From: an uncultured Muribaculaceae bacterium
Lineage (GTDB): Bacteria; Bacteroidota; Bacteroidia; Bacteroidales; Muribaculaceae
Assembly (NCBI GenBank): GCA_910584125.1
Contig: CAJTXU010000005.1
Coordinates: forward strand, 59,584-90,942
Direction: 5' to 3'
DNA length: 31,359 nt
The translations under genes were made by a program, and so were the position numbers. The notes below the pieces were generated by a model. That model saw nothing but the letters and a program-made list of their open reading frames with translations. It made no database searches and was not told where the DNA came from. Below are positions 1 through 7,097 of this stretch, in pieces; positions within the stretch are counted from its first letter, which is position 1, and every line of letters begins with the position of its first letter.

Positions 1-55
1 TCCCCAATCCTGTAGACTCAATATCTGTTCTCGTTGCCCGTATTACTTATTACTT
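1..55. repeat. 55-bp exact direct repeat, copy 1
   Basis: Bases 1-55 are identical to 168-222; base 56 (t) differs from base 223 (a). The repeat covers the last codons of the cardiolipin synthase-like gene, its stop and about 40 bp of 3' flank. It may extend left of the window. Because it begins exactly at the window edge and is 55 bp long, an assembly-graph origin is possible. Confidence 0.95.
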
Positions 56-182
56 TAAGCGCGAGATATTCTTCGCCGACATGTCGCATTGCTCGAAGCT
101 GACCTACAGCCAGTGGCACAAGCGCCCGATCCTGCAGCGATCGCTCGAATCTGTGGTGCGTCTGGTCTCCCCAATCCTGTAG
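1..182 (+). CDS. 3' end of a cardiolipin synthase-like gene (partial, with duplicated tail)
   Basis: One frame is open from the window edge (first full codon at base 3) to the TAG at 180-182. From about base 57 it reads KREIFFADMSHCSKL, then a W-x-K-R-P stretch, and ends ESVVRLVSPIL. This matches the C-terminus of phospholipase D-type cardiolipin synthases, which make cardiolipin in the inner membrane and typically end W-x-x-R...E...RL-x-SPLL. The residues read from bases 3-56 do not look like the expected protein, because that DNA is an exact copy of the gene's own end (168-222). Read in frame 1, that first copy also gives SPIL and a stop at 13-15, so the true gene may end there and 57-182 may be a duplicated fragment. 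The family call for the tail is fairly secure; the gene structure is not. Confidence 0.55.
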   Translation, partial: PNPVDSISVLVARITYYFKREIFFADMSHCSKLTYSQWHKRPILQRSLESVVRLVSPIL

Positions 183-222
183 ACTCAATATCTGTTCTCG
201 TTGCCCGTATTACTTATTACTT
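168..222. repeat. 55-bp exact direct repeat, copy 2
   Basis: Identical to 1-55, offset by 167 bp, which is not a multiple of three. It starts at the TCC codon four codons before the TAG at 180-182. Confidence 0.95.
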
Positions 223-242
223 AATACTTTTTACTTAAAAAC
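208..242. repeat. 7-bp imperfect tandem repeat (TATTACT type)
   Basis: Units read TATTACT, TATTACT, TAATACT, TTTTACT and a degenerate TAAAAAC. The first two units are also present at the end of repeat copy 1. The tract is AT-rich and abuts the terminator hairpin. Confidence 0.7.
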
Positions 243-276
243 ATTGCCGGGGCGATTCTTGCGAATCGTCCCGGCG
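236..276 (-). terminator. Bidirectional intrinsic terminator between cls-like gene and rplQ
   Basis: A 13-bp stem (246-258 with 263-275, one G-U wobble) closes on the loop TTGC. Read on the minus strand, the stem is followed by AATGTTTTTA, a good U-tract, so it should end the ribosomal transcript after rplQ. On the + strand it is followed by GTTTGTATT, so it may also end the converging cls-like transcript. Confidence 0.9.
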
Positions 277-301
277 TTTGTATTGTGACTTGTTCGGAGT
301 C

Positions 302-790
302 TTATGCCTCGGGGGCCTCCTCAGCCTTCGGAGCCTCTTCGGCTGCGGGGGCTGCTGCGGGGGCTGCGGCCTTCTTCGAACGCGAGCGGCGCGTGCGTGT
401 CTTCTTCTCCTTGGTGGCCTCGAGGGCAGCCTCGTTGAAGTCTACGAACTCGATCATCGCCATCTCCGCATTGTCGCCAAGACGGTGGCCCGTCTTGAGG
501 ATACGCAGGTAGCCGCCCGGACGGTCGGCGACCTTCTCGGAGATCGTTCCGAAGAGCTCCTTGACTGCCTCCTTGTTCTGGAGATAGCTGAACACGATGC
601 GGCGGTTCTGCGTCTCATCGTTCTTCGAGCGCGTGATCAGCGGCTCGGCATAGACGCGCAATGCCTTGGCCTTTGCCAGCGTGGTGTAGATGCGCTTATG
701 CTCGATAAGTGCAATCGCCAGATTGGCCAGCAGGGCGTCGCGATGGCCCTTCTTGCGGCTCAGGTGATTGAATTTTTTATTATGTCTCAT
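302..790 (-). CDS. rplQ: 50S ribosomal protein L17
   Basis: Large-subunit protein binding 23S rRNA near the exit side of the ribosome. The 162-residue product opens with MRHNKKFNHLSRKKGHR, the L17 signature, and the globular core fills about residues 1-125. The remaining 35 or so residues form a low-complexity Lys/Arg then Ala/Pro/Glu tail, making it longer than the roughly 127-residue E. coli protein. Such tails are common in Bacteroidota L17. It is the last gene of the cluster, 8 nt after rpoA, and is followed by the terminator at 236-276. Confidence 0.97.
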   Translation of the reverse strand: MRHNKKFNHLSRKKGHRDALLANLAIALIEHKRIYTTLAKAKALRVYAEPLITRSKNDETQNRRIVFSYLQNKEAVKELFGTISEKVADRPGGYLRILKTGHRLGDNAEMAMIEFVDFNEAALEATKEKKTRTRRSRSKKAAAPAAAPAAEEAPKAEEAPEA

Positions 791-798
791 TGTGCGAT

Positions 799-1797
799 TT
801 AGTCTTTGTCTAATTTATATTTAGAAATGTCCATTCCGAAGGAAAGGTTGTGCTTGTCGAGAAGGTCGTCGAGTTCCGACAGCGACTTCTTTCCGAAGTT
901 TCTGAATTTGAGCAGGTCGTTTCTGCTGTACTGCACGAGCTCGCCGAGAGTCTCCACCTCGGCGCTCTTGAGGCAGTTGAGCGCGCGGACCGAAAGATCC
1001 ATGTCGACCAGCTTGGTCTTCAGCAGCTGACGCATGTGCAGCACCTCCTCGTCGAACTCCTCGGGAGCGTCGTCCTGGGGGGTCTCGAGCGTGATCTTCT
1101 CATCGCTGAACATCATGAAATGCTGGATGAGGATCTTGGCGGCCTCCTTGAGGGCGTCCTTCGGCAGAATGGATCCGTCGGTGGTGACTTCGATTATGAG
1201 CTTCTCGTAGTCGGTCTTCTGCTCGACACGGAAGTTGTCGACCTCATACTTCACGTTCTTGATCGGAGTGTAGATGGAGTCGATGGCGATCGTGTCGGCG
1301 CTTGAGCCGGCCAGCATCTCGCGGTTCTCGTCAGCAGGCACCCAGCCGCGGCCCTTGTTGATCGAATATTCCATGTCGAAGCCGTAGTCGGGGTCGAGAT
1401 GGCAGATCACGAGGTCGGGGTTGAGGACCTCGAAGCCGGAGAGCACCTTTCCTAAGTCGCCAGCCGTAAACACATCCGTTCCCGACACCTTGACCGTGGC
1501 GGTCTCGGCGTTGTGGTCCTCGGTTACCTGCTTGAACCTGATCTGCTTCAGATTGAGGATGATGTTGGTCACATCCTCCTTCACGCCGGGTATCGTGTCC
1601 AGCTCATGTGCCACGCCGCTGATGCGGATGGAGTTGATGGCGAAACCGCCGAGCGACGACAACAGAATGCGTCGCAGCGCGTTGCCGATGGTCTGGCCGT
1701 AACCCGGCTCGAGCGGACGGAATTCGAATTTGCCAAACGAATTGTCGGCCTCAAGCATGATGACCTTTTCGGGTTTCTGAAATGCTAAAATTGGCAT
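799..1797 (-). CDS. rpoA: DNA-directed RNA polymerase subunit alpha
   Basis: Alpha dimerises to seed RNA polymerase assembly and its C-terminal domain contacts upstream promoter DNA and activators. The 332 residues (E. coli 329) comprise the N-terminal dimerisation/assembly domain (about 1-230, with PGYGQTIGNALRRILLSS), an acidic linker near 240-250, and the alpha-CTD helix-hairpin-helix region (about 260-325, with SVRALNCLKSAEVETLGEL and FGKKSLSEL). It sits between rpsD (16 nt upstream) and rplQ (8 nt downstream), the normal alpha-operon position, which couples polymerase supply to ribosome supply. Confidence 0.98.
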   Translation of the reverse strand: MPILAFQKPEKVIMLEADNSFGKFEFRPLEPGYGQTIGNALRRILLSSLGGFAINSIRISGVAHELDTIPGVKEDVTNIILNLKQIRFKQVTEDHNAETATVKVSGTDVFTAGDLGKVLSGFEVLNPDLVICHLDPDYGFDMEYSINKGRGWVPADENREMLAGSSADTIAIDSIYTPIKNVKYEVDNFRVEQKTDYEKLIIEVTTDGSILPKDALKEAAKILIQHFMMFSDEKITLETPQDDAPEEFDEEVLHMRQLLKTKLVDMDLSVRALNCLKSAEVETLGELVQYSRNDLLKFRNFGKKSLSELDDLLDKHNLSFGMDISKYKLDKD

Positions 1798-1813
1798 GGG
1801 TTCTTAGTGTTTA

Positions 1814-2419
1814 TTATTTAGAATAGAGCTCGACGATCAGCTGCTCCTTGATGGTCTCGGGGATGTCCTCGCGTGCGGGCACGTGGAGGAACTTGCCGCC
1901 CATGATCGAGTTGTCCCACTCAATCCAAGGATACTTGCTGTGGTTGAATCCTGACACGGAGTCGGCGATCACCTCGAGCGACTTCGACTTCTCGCGGACT
2001 GTGACTACATCGCCCGGCATGACGCGATACGAAGGTATGTTCACGTTCTTGCCGTTTACGTTGATGTGCTTGTGGAGCACGAGCTGGCGCGCGGCCGGAC
2101 GGCTCGGAGCGAGGCCGAGACGGTAGACCACGTTGTCGAGACGGCTCTCGAGCAGCTGCAGCAGCACCTCGCCCGTGATGCCCTTGGTGCGGGCCGCCTT
2201 CTCGAACAGGTTGCGGAACTGACGCTCCAGCACACCGTATGTGTATTTCGCTTTCTGTTTCTCGCGCAGCTGAGTGCCGTACTCAGACGTCTTCTTGCGA
2301 CGGTTCTGTCCGTGCTGGCCCGGGGGGTAGTTTCTCTTTGCAAAAACCTTGTCCTCGCCGAAAATGGGCTCGCCGAACTTGCGCGCGATCTTTGTTTTTG
2401 GTCCTGTGTATCTTGCCAT
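1814..2419 (-). CDS. rpsD: 30S ribosomal protein S4
   Basis: Primary 16S rRNA-binding protein that nucleates the 5' domain and contributes to decoding fidelity. The product has 201 residues, beginning MARYTGPKTKIARKFGEPIF; the S4 RNA-binding fold is recognisable around residues 92-155 (LESRLDNVVYRLG, then VNGKNVNIPSYRV). The N-terminal CxxC zinc site of some S4 proteins is absent. S4 is an autogenous repressor in E. coli and Bacillus; here the 145-nt spacer before rpsD is long and can fold, so local autoregulation is plausible. Confidence 0.98.
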   Translation of the reverse strand: MARYTGPKTKIARKFGEPIFGEDKVFAKRNYPPGQHGQNRRKKTSEYGTQLREKQKAKYTYGVLERQFRNLFEKAARTKGITGEVLLQLLESRLDNVVYRLGLAPSRPAARQLVLHKHINVNGKNVNIPSYRVMPGDVVTVREKSKSLEVIADSVSGFNHSKYPWIEWDNSIMGGKFLHVPAREDIPETIKEQLIVELYSK

Positions 2420-2445
2420 TATTTTTATCTTTTTTGCTCATCCCT

Positions 2446-2518
2446 GGGCAATGCCCCTTAGCGCAGCCGCGACCTTCGAGAGAAAGTGATGGTGAAGGTC
2501 AATTCGCATTCAGGGCAT
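2446..2518 (-). promoter_or_regulatory. Structured rpsK-rpsD spacer, candidate S4 autoregulatory RNA
   Basis: Within the 145-nt spacer (2420-2564) the transcript can form a 7-bp stem (GACCTTC/GAAGGTC, + coordinates 2471-2477 with 2494-2500) nested inside ATGCCC/GGGCAT (2451-2456 with 2513-2518). The lower arm can alternatively form a local hairpin GGGC-ATT-GCCC (2446-2456), so the outer stem and the local hairpin exclude each other just upstream of the rpsD start. The pairing is seen in the sequence; the S4 role is inferred from other bacteria. Confidence 0.4.
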
Positions 2519-2564
2519 GGCTTGGCGGATAGGTTCAGAATTTCTTTGTTTGCGAACGCTCTTA

Positions 2565-2954
2565 TCAGACTCTTCTTCTCTTGGGGGGACGGCATCCGTT
2601 GTGCGGAAGCGGGGTGACGTCGATGATCTCTGTGACCTCGATGCCGCTCTGGTGCACGAAGCGGATAGCGGCCTCACGGCCGTTGCCCGGGCCCTTGACG
2701 TAAGCCTTCACCTTGCGGAGGCCAAGGTCGAATGCGACCTTCGCGCAGTCCTGCGCCGCCATCTGGGCTGCGTAGGGAGTGTTCTTCTTCGAGCCTCTGA
2801 AGCCCATCTTGCCCGCCGACGACCAGGAAATGACCTGGCCCTCGTCGTTGGCCAGACACACGATGATGTTGTTGAAGGAGCTATGCACGTGAAGCTGGCC
2901 GCTTGCGCCAACCTTGACATTCCTCTTCTTTGCTGCGACTGTCTTTTTTGCCAT
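2565..2954 (-). CDS. rpsK: 30S ribosomal protein S11
   Basis: Platform protein of the small subunit that contacts 16S rRNA near the mRNA exit region and partners S6/S18. The 129-residue product carries the S11 core: HVHSSFNNIIVCLANDEGQVI, WSSAGKMGFRGSKKNTPYAAQ, and the C-terminal DVTPLPHNGCRPPKRRRV. Length equals the E. coli protein. It follows rpsM by 12 nt and is separated from rpsD by the unusually long structured spacer. Confidence 0.98.
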   Translation of the reverse strand: MAKKTVAAKKRNVKVGASGQLHVHSSFNNIIVCLANDEGQVISWSSAGKMGFRGSKKNTPYAAQMAAQDCAKVAFDLGLRKVKAYVKGPGNGREAAIRFVHQSGIEVTEIIDVTPLPHNGCRPPKRRRV

Positions 2955-2966
2955 ATTGTGTTGTGA

Positions 2967-3347
2967 TTATTTTGTAGCTTTCTTCTTGTTGGCGACTGTT
3001 TTCTTGCGTCCCTTGCGCGTGCGGGCATTGTTCTTCGTGCTCTGTCCGCGCACCGGAAGACCAAGACGGTGACGGATGCCGCGGTAGCAGCCTATGTCCA
3101 TCAGTCGCTTGATGTTGAGCTGGATTTCCGTGCGGAGGTCGCCCTCCACCTTGTATTCGCGCTGTATCACCTCACGCACGGCCGCTGCCTGTGCGTCGGT
3201 CCAGTCCTGCACCTTGATGTCTCGGTTCACGCCGGCCTTGTCGAGTATCGTCTTGGCTGCGCTGCGTCCGATGCCGAAGATGTAGGTCAACGCTATCTCT
3301 CCTCTTTTGTTCTGCGGCAAATCTACGCCGACAATTCTTACTGCCAT
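2967..3347 (-). CDS. rpsM: 30S ribosomal protein S13
   Basis: Head protein of the small subunit forming intersubunit bridges and contacting P-site tRNA through its basic tail. The 126 residues begin MAVRIVGVDLPQNKRGEIAL, followed by the helix-hairpin-helix GIGRSAAKTILDKAG, the conserved IGCYRGIRHRLGLPVRGQ segment and a Lys/Arg-rich C-terminus. It starts the alpha-operon block; a good -7 element (3372-3379) lies 24 nt before its start codon, so it may have its own promoter. Confidence 0.98.
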   Translation of the reverse strand: MAVRIVGVDLPQNKRGEIALTYIFGIGRSAAKTILDKAGVNRDIKVQDWTDAQAAAVREVIQREYKVEGDLRTEIQLNIKRLMDIGCYRGIRHRLGLPVRGQSTKNNARTRKGRKKTVANKKKATK

Positions 3348-3371
3348 ATTGCTTGTTTACGGTATTTTCTG

Positions 3372-3379
3372 CAAAGGTA
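3372..3379 (-). promoter_or_regulatory. Possible internal -7 promoter element before rpsM
   Basis: On the minus strand the rpmJ-rpsM spacer reads TACCTTTGC, a perfect match to the Bacteroides -7 consensus TAnnTTTG. No TTTG is found 19-20 nt upstream, so only half of the consensus is present. Position and the short implied leader (about 18 nt) resemble the better promoters in this window. Confidence 0.35.
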
Positions 3380-3385
3380 ATAAAA

Positions 3386-3502
3386 TTATCCTTGACGCTG
3401 TTTAAATTTTGGATTTTTCTTGTTGATTACGTACAGTCTACCCTTCCGGCGTACGATCTTGCTGTCGGGAGTGCGCTTTTTTACTGATGCTCTAACTTTC
3501 AT
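3386..3502 (-). CDS. rpmJ: 50S ribosomal protein L36
   Basis: A 38-residue protein read on the minus strand as MKVRASVKKRTPDSKIVRRK..., ending KNPKFKQRQG. L36 is a small late-assembly protein of the 50S subunit. This copy has no cysteine at all, so it is the zinc-independent (C-minus) form rather than the CxxC...CxxxxH zinc ribbon, as is usual in Bacteroidales. It lies between infA (15 nt upstream) and rpsM (38 nt downstream), its normal place. Confidence 0.95.
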   Translation of the reverse strand: MKVRASVKKRTPDSKIVRRKGRLYVINKKNPKFKQRQG

Positions 3503-3517
3503 ATCGAGTTGTCGTTT

Positions 3518-3736
3518 TTATTTGTACCTGAAAGATATCCTTCCCTTGCTCAGGTCGTAGGGACTCATCTCCACTTTAACCTTGTCGCCGGGAAGAATCT
3601 TGATGTAGTGCATTCTCATCTTGCCCGAGATGTGGGCCGTGATCACGTGCCCGTTCTCGAGTTCGACCTTGAACATGGCGTTCGACAACGCCTCGAGAAT
3701 CACACCGTCCTGTTCTATTGCAGCCTGTTTAGCCAT
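3518..3736 (-). CDS. infA: Translation initiation factor IF-1
   Basis: The 72-residue product begins MAKQAAIEQDGVILEALSN and contains the S1-like OB-fold signature FKVELENGHVITAHISGKMR and the C-terminal YDLSKGRISFRYK. IF-1 sits in the 30S A site during initiation and works with IF-2 and IF-3. The same frame stays open far upstream within map, but MAKQ aligns with the family start and follows the map stop by only 2 nt, so translational coupling with map is likely. Confidence 0.97.
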   Translation of the reverse strand: MAKQAAIEQDGVILEALSNAMFKVELENGHVITAHISGKMRMHYIKILPGDKVKVEMSPYDLSKGRISFRYK

Positions 3737-3738
3737 GT

Positions 3739-4554
3739 CTAACCTTCGTTGATTGTGATCTCCTGCTTGTCCTCGCCGGCGCCTCCGGGCAGCGCGCGCT
3801 CGATGTGGTCGAACGTCGTCAGTATCTCGGGCTCGCCGTCGGTGATGAGGATCGTGTGCTCGAAATGCGCCGAGGGCTTGCGGTCGCGCGTGCGGCACTC
3901 CCACCCGTTGCGCTCTATCACGATGTTCTTGCTGCCCATGTTGATCATGGGCTCGACGCAGATCAGCATCCCGGGCTTCAGCACGGGGCCGATGCCTCGG
4001 CGTCCGTAGTTGGGCACCTCGGGGTCCTCGTGCATGCTCTTGCCGATGCCGTGGCCGCACATCTCGCGCACGACGCTGTAGCCGTGACGCTCGCAGTATG
4101 TCTGCACAGCGTTCGAGATGTCGCCGATGCGCTTGCCGGCCGTCGCGGCCTGAATGCCGCGGTAGAGCGACTCGCGAGTCACCGTCAGAAGCGCCTGCTT
4201 CTTCTCGTCGATCTCGCCGACAGCGAACGTATAGCAGCTGTCGCCGTTCCAACCGTCGAGCTCGGCCACGCAGTCCGTGCCCACGATATCCCCCTCGCGG
4301 AGGGCGTAGTTCGACGGAAAGCCATGCACCACGGTCTCGTTGACCTCGATGCACAGCGTGCCGGGGAATCCGTGATAGCCAAGGCAAGCGGGTTTACCCC
4401 CGTTGTCGAGGATAAACTCTCTTGCTATGGTGTCGAGCTTGAGCGTGGTGACGCCGGGCTTTACCCATTTCGCCACCTCGCCGAGCGTGCGGCTCACCAG
4501 ATCGCAGGCCGCCCGCATCTTCTCAATCTCTTCAGGAGTCTTGATGAATATCAT
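3739..4554 (-). CDS. map: Type I methionine aminopeptidase
   Basis: Removes the initiator methionine from nascent proteins in the cytosol. The 271 residues carry the M24 pita-bread fold and all five metal ligands: D94 and D105 (GTDCVAELDGWNGDSCYTF), H168 (CGHGIGKSMHED), E201 (CVEPM) and E232 (HFEHT); the YHGFPGTLCIEVNETVVHG segment supplies the catalytic His. It lacks an N-terminal zinc-finger extension and has a short polar C-terminal tail of about 20 residues. It follows secY by 20 nt; adk, often found here in other phyla, is absent. Confidence 0.97.
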   Translation of the reverse strand: MIFIKTPEEIEKMRAACDLVSRTLGEVAKWVKPGVTTLKLDTIAREFILDNGGKPACLGYHGFPGTLCIEVNETVVHGFPSNYALREGDIVGTDCVAELDGWNGDSCYTFAVGEIDEKKQALLTVTRESLYRGIQAATAGKRIGDISNAVQTYCERHGYSVVREMCGHGIGKSMHEDPEVPNYGRRGIGPVLKPGMLICVEPMINMGSKNIVIERNGWECRTRDRKPSAHFEHTILITDGEPEILTTFDHIERALPGGAGEDKQEITINEG

Positions 4555-4574
4555 TTTCTCAGTCTCAGCTCAGG

Positions 4575-5912
4575 TTAAAATGCGCTGTTGCCGGACGCGC
4601 GTCCCTTGATGCGGCCATGCTTCATCAGGCCGTCATACCTGTGCATGATCAGGTGGCCCTCCACGATGCGGAGCGTGTCGAGAACGACACCCACCAGAAT
4701 CAGCAGCGACGTGCCGCCGAAGAAGGAGGCGAAGCTGCGGTTCAGGCCGCACACGTGCGCTATGGCCGGCAGGATGGCCACGATGCCCAGGAAGATCGAT
4801 CCGGGCAACGTGATCCTCGACATGATGGAGTCGAGATAGTCTACCGTCGGCTTGCCGGGCTTGATGCCGGGGATGAAGCCGTTGTTGCGCTTCATGTCCT
4901 CGGCCATCTGGGCCGGACGCACCGTGATCGCCGTGTAGAAGTAGGTGAACGCCACGATCATGATGAAGTATACCAGGTTGTACCAGAAACCGTACATGTC
5001 GGTCATCGCGCCGAAGAAGCCTGTCTGCGTCTTGCTGAAGCCGATCAGCGTGATGGGGATGAACATGATGGCCTGCGCAAAGATGATGGGCATGACGCCG
5101 GCCGCGTTCACCTTCAGAGGGATGAACTGGCGCGCGCCGCCATACTGCTTGTTGCCGACCACCTTCTTGGCGTACTGCACGGGCACGTTGCGCGTGCCCT
5201 GAACGAGCAGCACGGCGCCGGCGATCACGGCAAGAAGAATCACGATCTCGACGAGGAAGAGCACGAGGCCGCCGCCCTGCGAGTTCATGAGTCGTCCGGT
5301 GAATTCCTGGATGAAGGCCTCCGGCAGGCGCGCGATGATACCGATCAGAATGATGAACGAGATGCCGTTGCCCACGCCCTTCTGGTCGATGCGCTCGCCG
5401 AGCCACATGATGAACATGGAGCCCGCCGCGAGGACGATCGTCATAAACACTATGGTCCAGAAACCTAATTCAACGTGGCCGCCGGCTGCCTGAACCTGGT
5501 ACTTGAGATTCATAAGATAAGCCGGACCCTGCAGCACGAGAATAAGCACTGTCAGATAGCGGGTGTACTGGTTGAGCTTCATCCGGCCGCTCTCACCCTC
5601 GCGCTGCATCTTCTGGAATGCGGGCAGCACCATGCCGAGCAGCTGTATCACGATCGACGCCGTGATATAAGGCATGATACCCAGGGCGAAGATAGAGGCC
5701 TGCGAGAAGGCGCCGCCCGAGAACATATCGAGCAGCTGCATCAACCCGTCGGCAGTGAAATTCTTGAGTGCCAGCAGCTCGTCGGGATTGATTCCCGGCA
5801 AGACCACGTAGCATCCGAAACGGTAGATGATCACAAGCAGCAGCGTGATGCCGATGCGCTTGCGGAGATCCTCGACGCTCCAGATATTTTTTATTGTCTT
5901 TGTAAATCCCAT
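4575..5912 (-). CDS. secY: Preprotein translocase subunit SecY
   Basis: Channel-forming inner-membrane subunit of SecYEG, exporting unfolded preproteins and inserting membrane proteins. The 445 residues show the expected ten hydrophobic segments, a plug-like segment after TM1 and family motifs such as ALGIMPYITASIVIQLL (TM2) and the cytoplasmic loop NNGFIPGIKPGKPT; the C-terminus is basic. It follows rplO by 11 nt and precedes map, the usual spc-operon end. Its substrates would include the two secreted proteins encoded at 18951-26594. Confidence 0.98.
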   Translation of the reverse strand: MGFTKTIKNIWSVEDLRKRIGITLLLVIIYRFGCYVVLPGINPDELLALKNFTADGLMQLLDMFSGGAFSQASIFALGIMPYITASIVIQLLGMVLPAFQKMQREGESGRMKLNQYTRYLTVLILVLQGPAYLMNLKYQVQAAGGHVELGFWTIVFMTIVLAAGSMFIMWLGERIDQKGVGNGISFIILIGIIARLPEAFIQEFTGRLMNSQGGGLVLFLVEIVILLAVIAGAVLLVQGTRNVPVQYAKKVVGNKQYGGARQFIPLKVNAAGVMPIIFAQAIMFIPITLIGFSKTQTGFFGAMTDMYGFWYNLVYFIMIVAFTYFYTAITVRPAQMAEDMKRNNGFIPGIKPGKPTVDYLDSIMSRITLPGSIFLGIVAILPAIAHVCGLNRSFASFFGGTSLLILVGVVLDTLRIVEGHLIMHRYDGLMKHGRIKGRASGNSAF

Positions 5913-5923
5913 TGTGTAGTGAA

Positions 5924-6367
5924 TTATTTTTTAACGACAGAACCGCCGGCGGCCGTGATGGCTGCCTCGGCCGACTTCGAGAAGGCGTCGGCCTCGACCT
6001 GCACGGCGTGGCTCAGAGAGCCGTTGCCGAGGATCTTGACCGGTGCGTTCTTCGGGGCCAGTCCTGCGTTGCGGAGGTCTTCGACCGTCACCTTCGTGGC
6101 GCCCGCCGCAGCGAGCTGCTCGATGGCGTCGAGATTGATGGCCTTGTACTCCACACGGTTGATGTTCTTGAAGCCGAATTTGGGCACGCGACGCTGCAGA
6201 GGCATCTGACCACCTTCGAAACCGACCTTGTGCTTGTAGCCAGAGCGCGACTTGGCGCCCTTGTGTCCGCGTGTCGAGGTGCCGCCGTAGCCCGATCCCG
6301 TGCCACGGCCTATTCTCTTGCATTTCTTGTTGCTGCCCACGGCAGGCTGTAGATTATGTAATTCCAT
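5924..6367 (-). CDS. rplO: 50S ribosomal protein L15
   Basis: Late-assembling 23S rRNA-binding protein with a long glycine- and arginine-rich N-terminal arm. The 147 residues start MELHNLQPAVGSNKKCKRIG, then RGTGSGYGGTSTRGHKG, typical of L15, with the C-terminal globular fold following KFGFKNINRVEYKAINLD. Length is within the family norm (E. coli 144). It follows rpmD by 15 nt. Confidence 0.98.
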   Translation of the reverse strand: MELHNLQPAVGSNKKCKRIGRGTGSGYGGTSTRGHKGAKSRSGYKHKVGFEGGQMPLQRRVPKFGFKNINRVEYKAINLDAIEQLAAAGATKVTVEDLRNAGLAPKNAPVKILGNGSLSHAVQVEADAFSKSAEAAITAAGGSVVKK

Positions 6368-6382
6368 TTCCTCTTGTCAGTT

Positions 6383-6562
6383 TTAGAGTTTAGTAACTGT
6401 CACCAGATGGTGAACCCTCTTTACCATACCCATCACCGAAGGTGTGTCTTCCTTCACGACGCTATGGTTCATCTTGTGAAGTCCGAGCGCGTCGAGCGTC
6501 TCCTTCTGAACCTTGGGAGCGTTGATACGGCTCTTGGTCTGTGTTATCTTTATCTGGGCCAT
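6383..6562 (-). CDS. rpmD: 50S ribosomal protein L30
   Basis: A 59-residue product on the minus strand beginning MAQIKITQTKSRINAPKVQK, then TLDALGLHKMNHSV, and ending VKRVHHLVTVTKL. This matches the short bacterial L30 (E. coli 59 residues), a peripheral 50S protein binding 23S rRNA. It sits 8 nt after rpsE and 15 nt before rplO, the canonical spc order. Confidence 0.96.
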   Translation of the reverse strand: MAQIKITQTKSRINAPKVQKETLDALGLHKMNHSVVKEDTPSVMGMVKRVHHLVTVTKL

Positions 6563-6570
6563 GTCTGAGA

Positions 6571-7089
6571 TTATTTGCCGTTAAACACTTTCTCGACGCT
6601 GATGCCGCGGTTCTGGGCAACCTGCGCCGGGCTGCGGAGCTCGTCGAGCGCCGCGATTGTAGCCTTCACAAGGTTGTGAGGGTTGGACGATCCCTTCGAC
6701 TTGGCCAGCACGTCGGTGATGCCGACGCTCTCGAGCACGGCACGCATGGCGCCTCCGGCCTTCACTCCCGTACCCTCGGATGCGGGCTTGAGGAAGATGC
6801 GCGAGCCGCCGAACTTAGCGGCGACCTCGTGAGGAATCGTGCCCTTGTGCACGGGCACCTTGATCAGATTCTTCTTGGCAGTCTCCACGCCCTTGGCGAT
6901 GGCCGCCTGCACCTCGTTGGCTTTGCCCAGGCCCCAGCCGATCACGCCGTCGCCGTTGCCGACTACGACGATCGCCGCGAAGCTGAACGCGCGTCCGCCC
7001 TTGGTGACCTTCGTCACACGGTTGATCGCAACCAGGCGATCCTGAAGCTCAAGGTCGTTTGTGGTCTTTACCTTATTGTTCTTTGCCAT
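6571..7089 (-). CDS. rpsE: 30S ribosomal protein S5
   Basis: Lines the mRNA entry channel with S3 and S4 and affects decoding accuracy and helicase activity. The 172 residues contain the double-stranded-RNA-binding-like N-terminal domain (LVAINRVTKVTKGGRAFSF, VVVGNGDGVIGWGLGKA) and the S5 C-terminal domain (RIFLKPASEGTGVKAGGAMR, GSSNPHNLVKATIAAL). The loop often altered in spectinomycin-resistant mutants (VTKGGR) has the ordinary form. Spacing is 8 nt to both neighbours. Confidence 0.98.
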   Translation of the reverse strand: MAKNNKVKTTNDLELQDRLVAINRVTKVTKGGRAFSFAAIVVVGNGDGVIGWGLGKANEVQAAIAKGVETAKKNLIKVPVHKGTIPHEVAAKFGGSRIFLKPASEGTGVKAGGAMRAVLESVGITDVLAKSKGSSNPHNLVKATIAALDELRSPAQVAQNRGISVEKVFNGK

Positions 7090-7097
7090 GTCTTCTC

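Noticed and set aside
236..276. Attachment site or IS end at the cluster border
   Set aside because: The inverted repeat has terminator geometry (13-bp stem, 4-nt loop, U-tract) and no transposase or integrase is present.
3737..4387. Long in-frame extension of infA through map
   Set aside because: Out-of-frame reading of map; IF-1 homology begins exactly at MAKQ.
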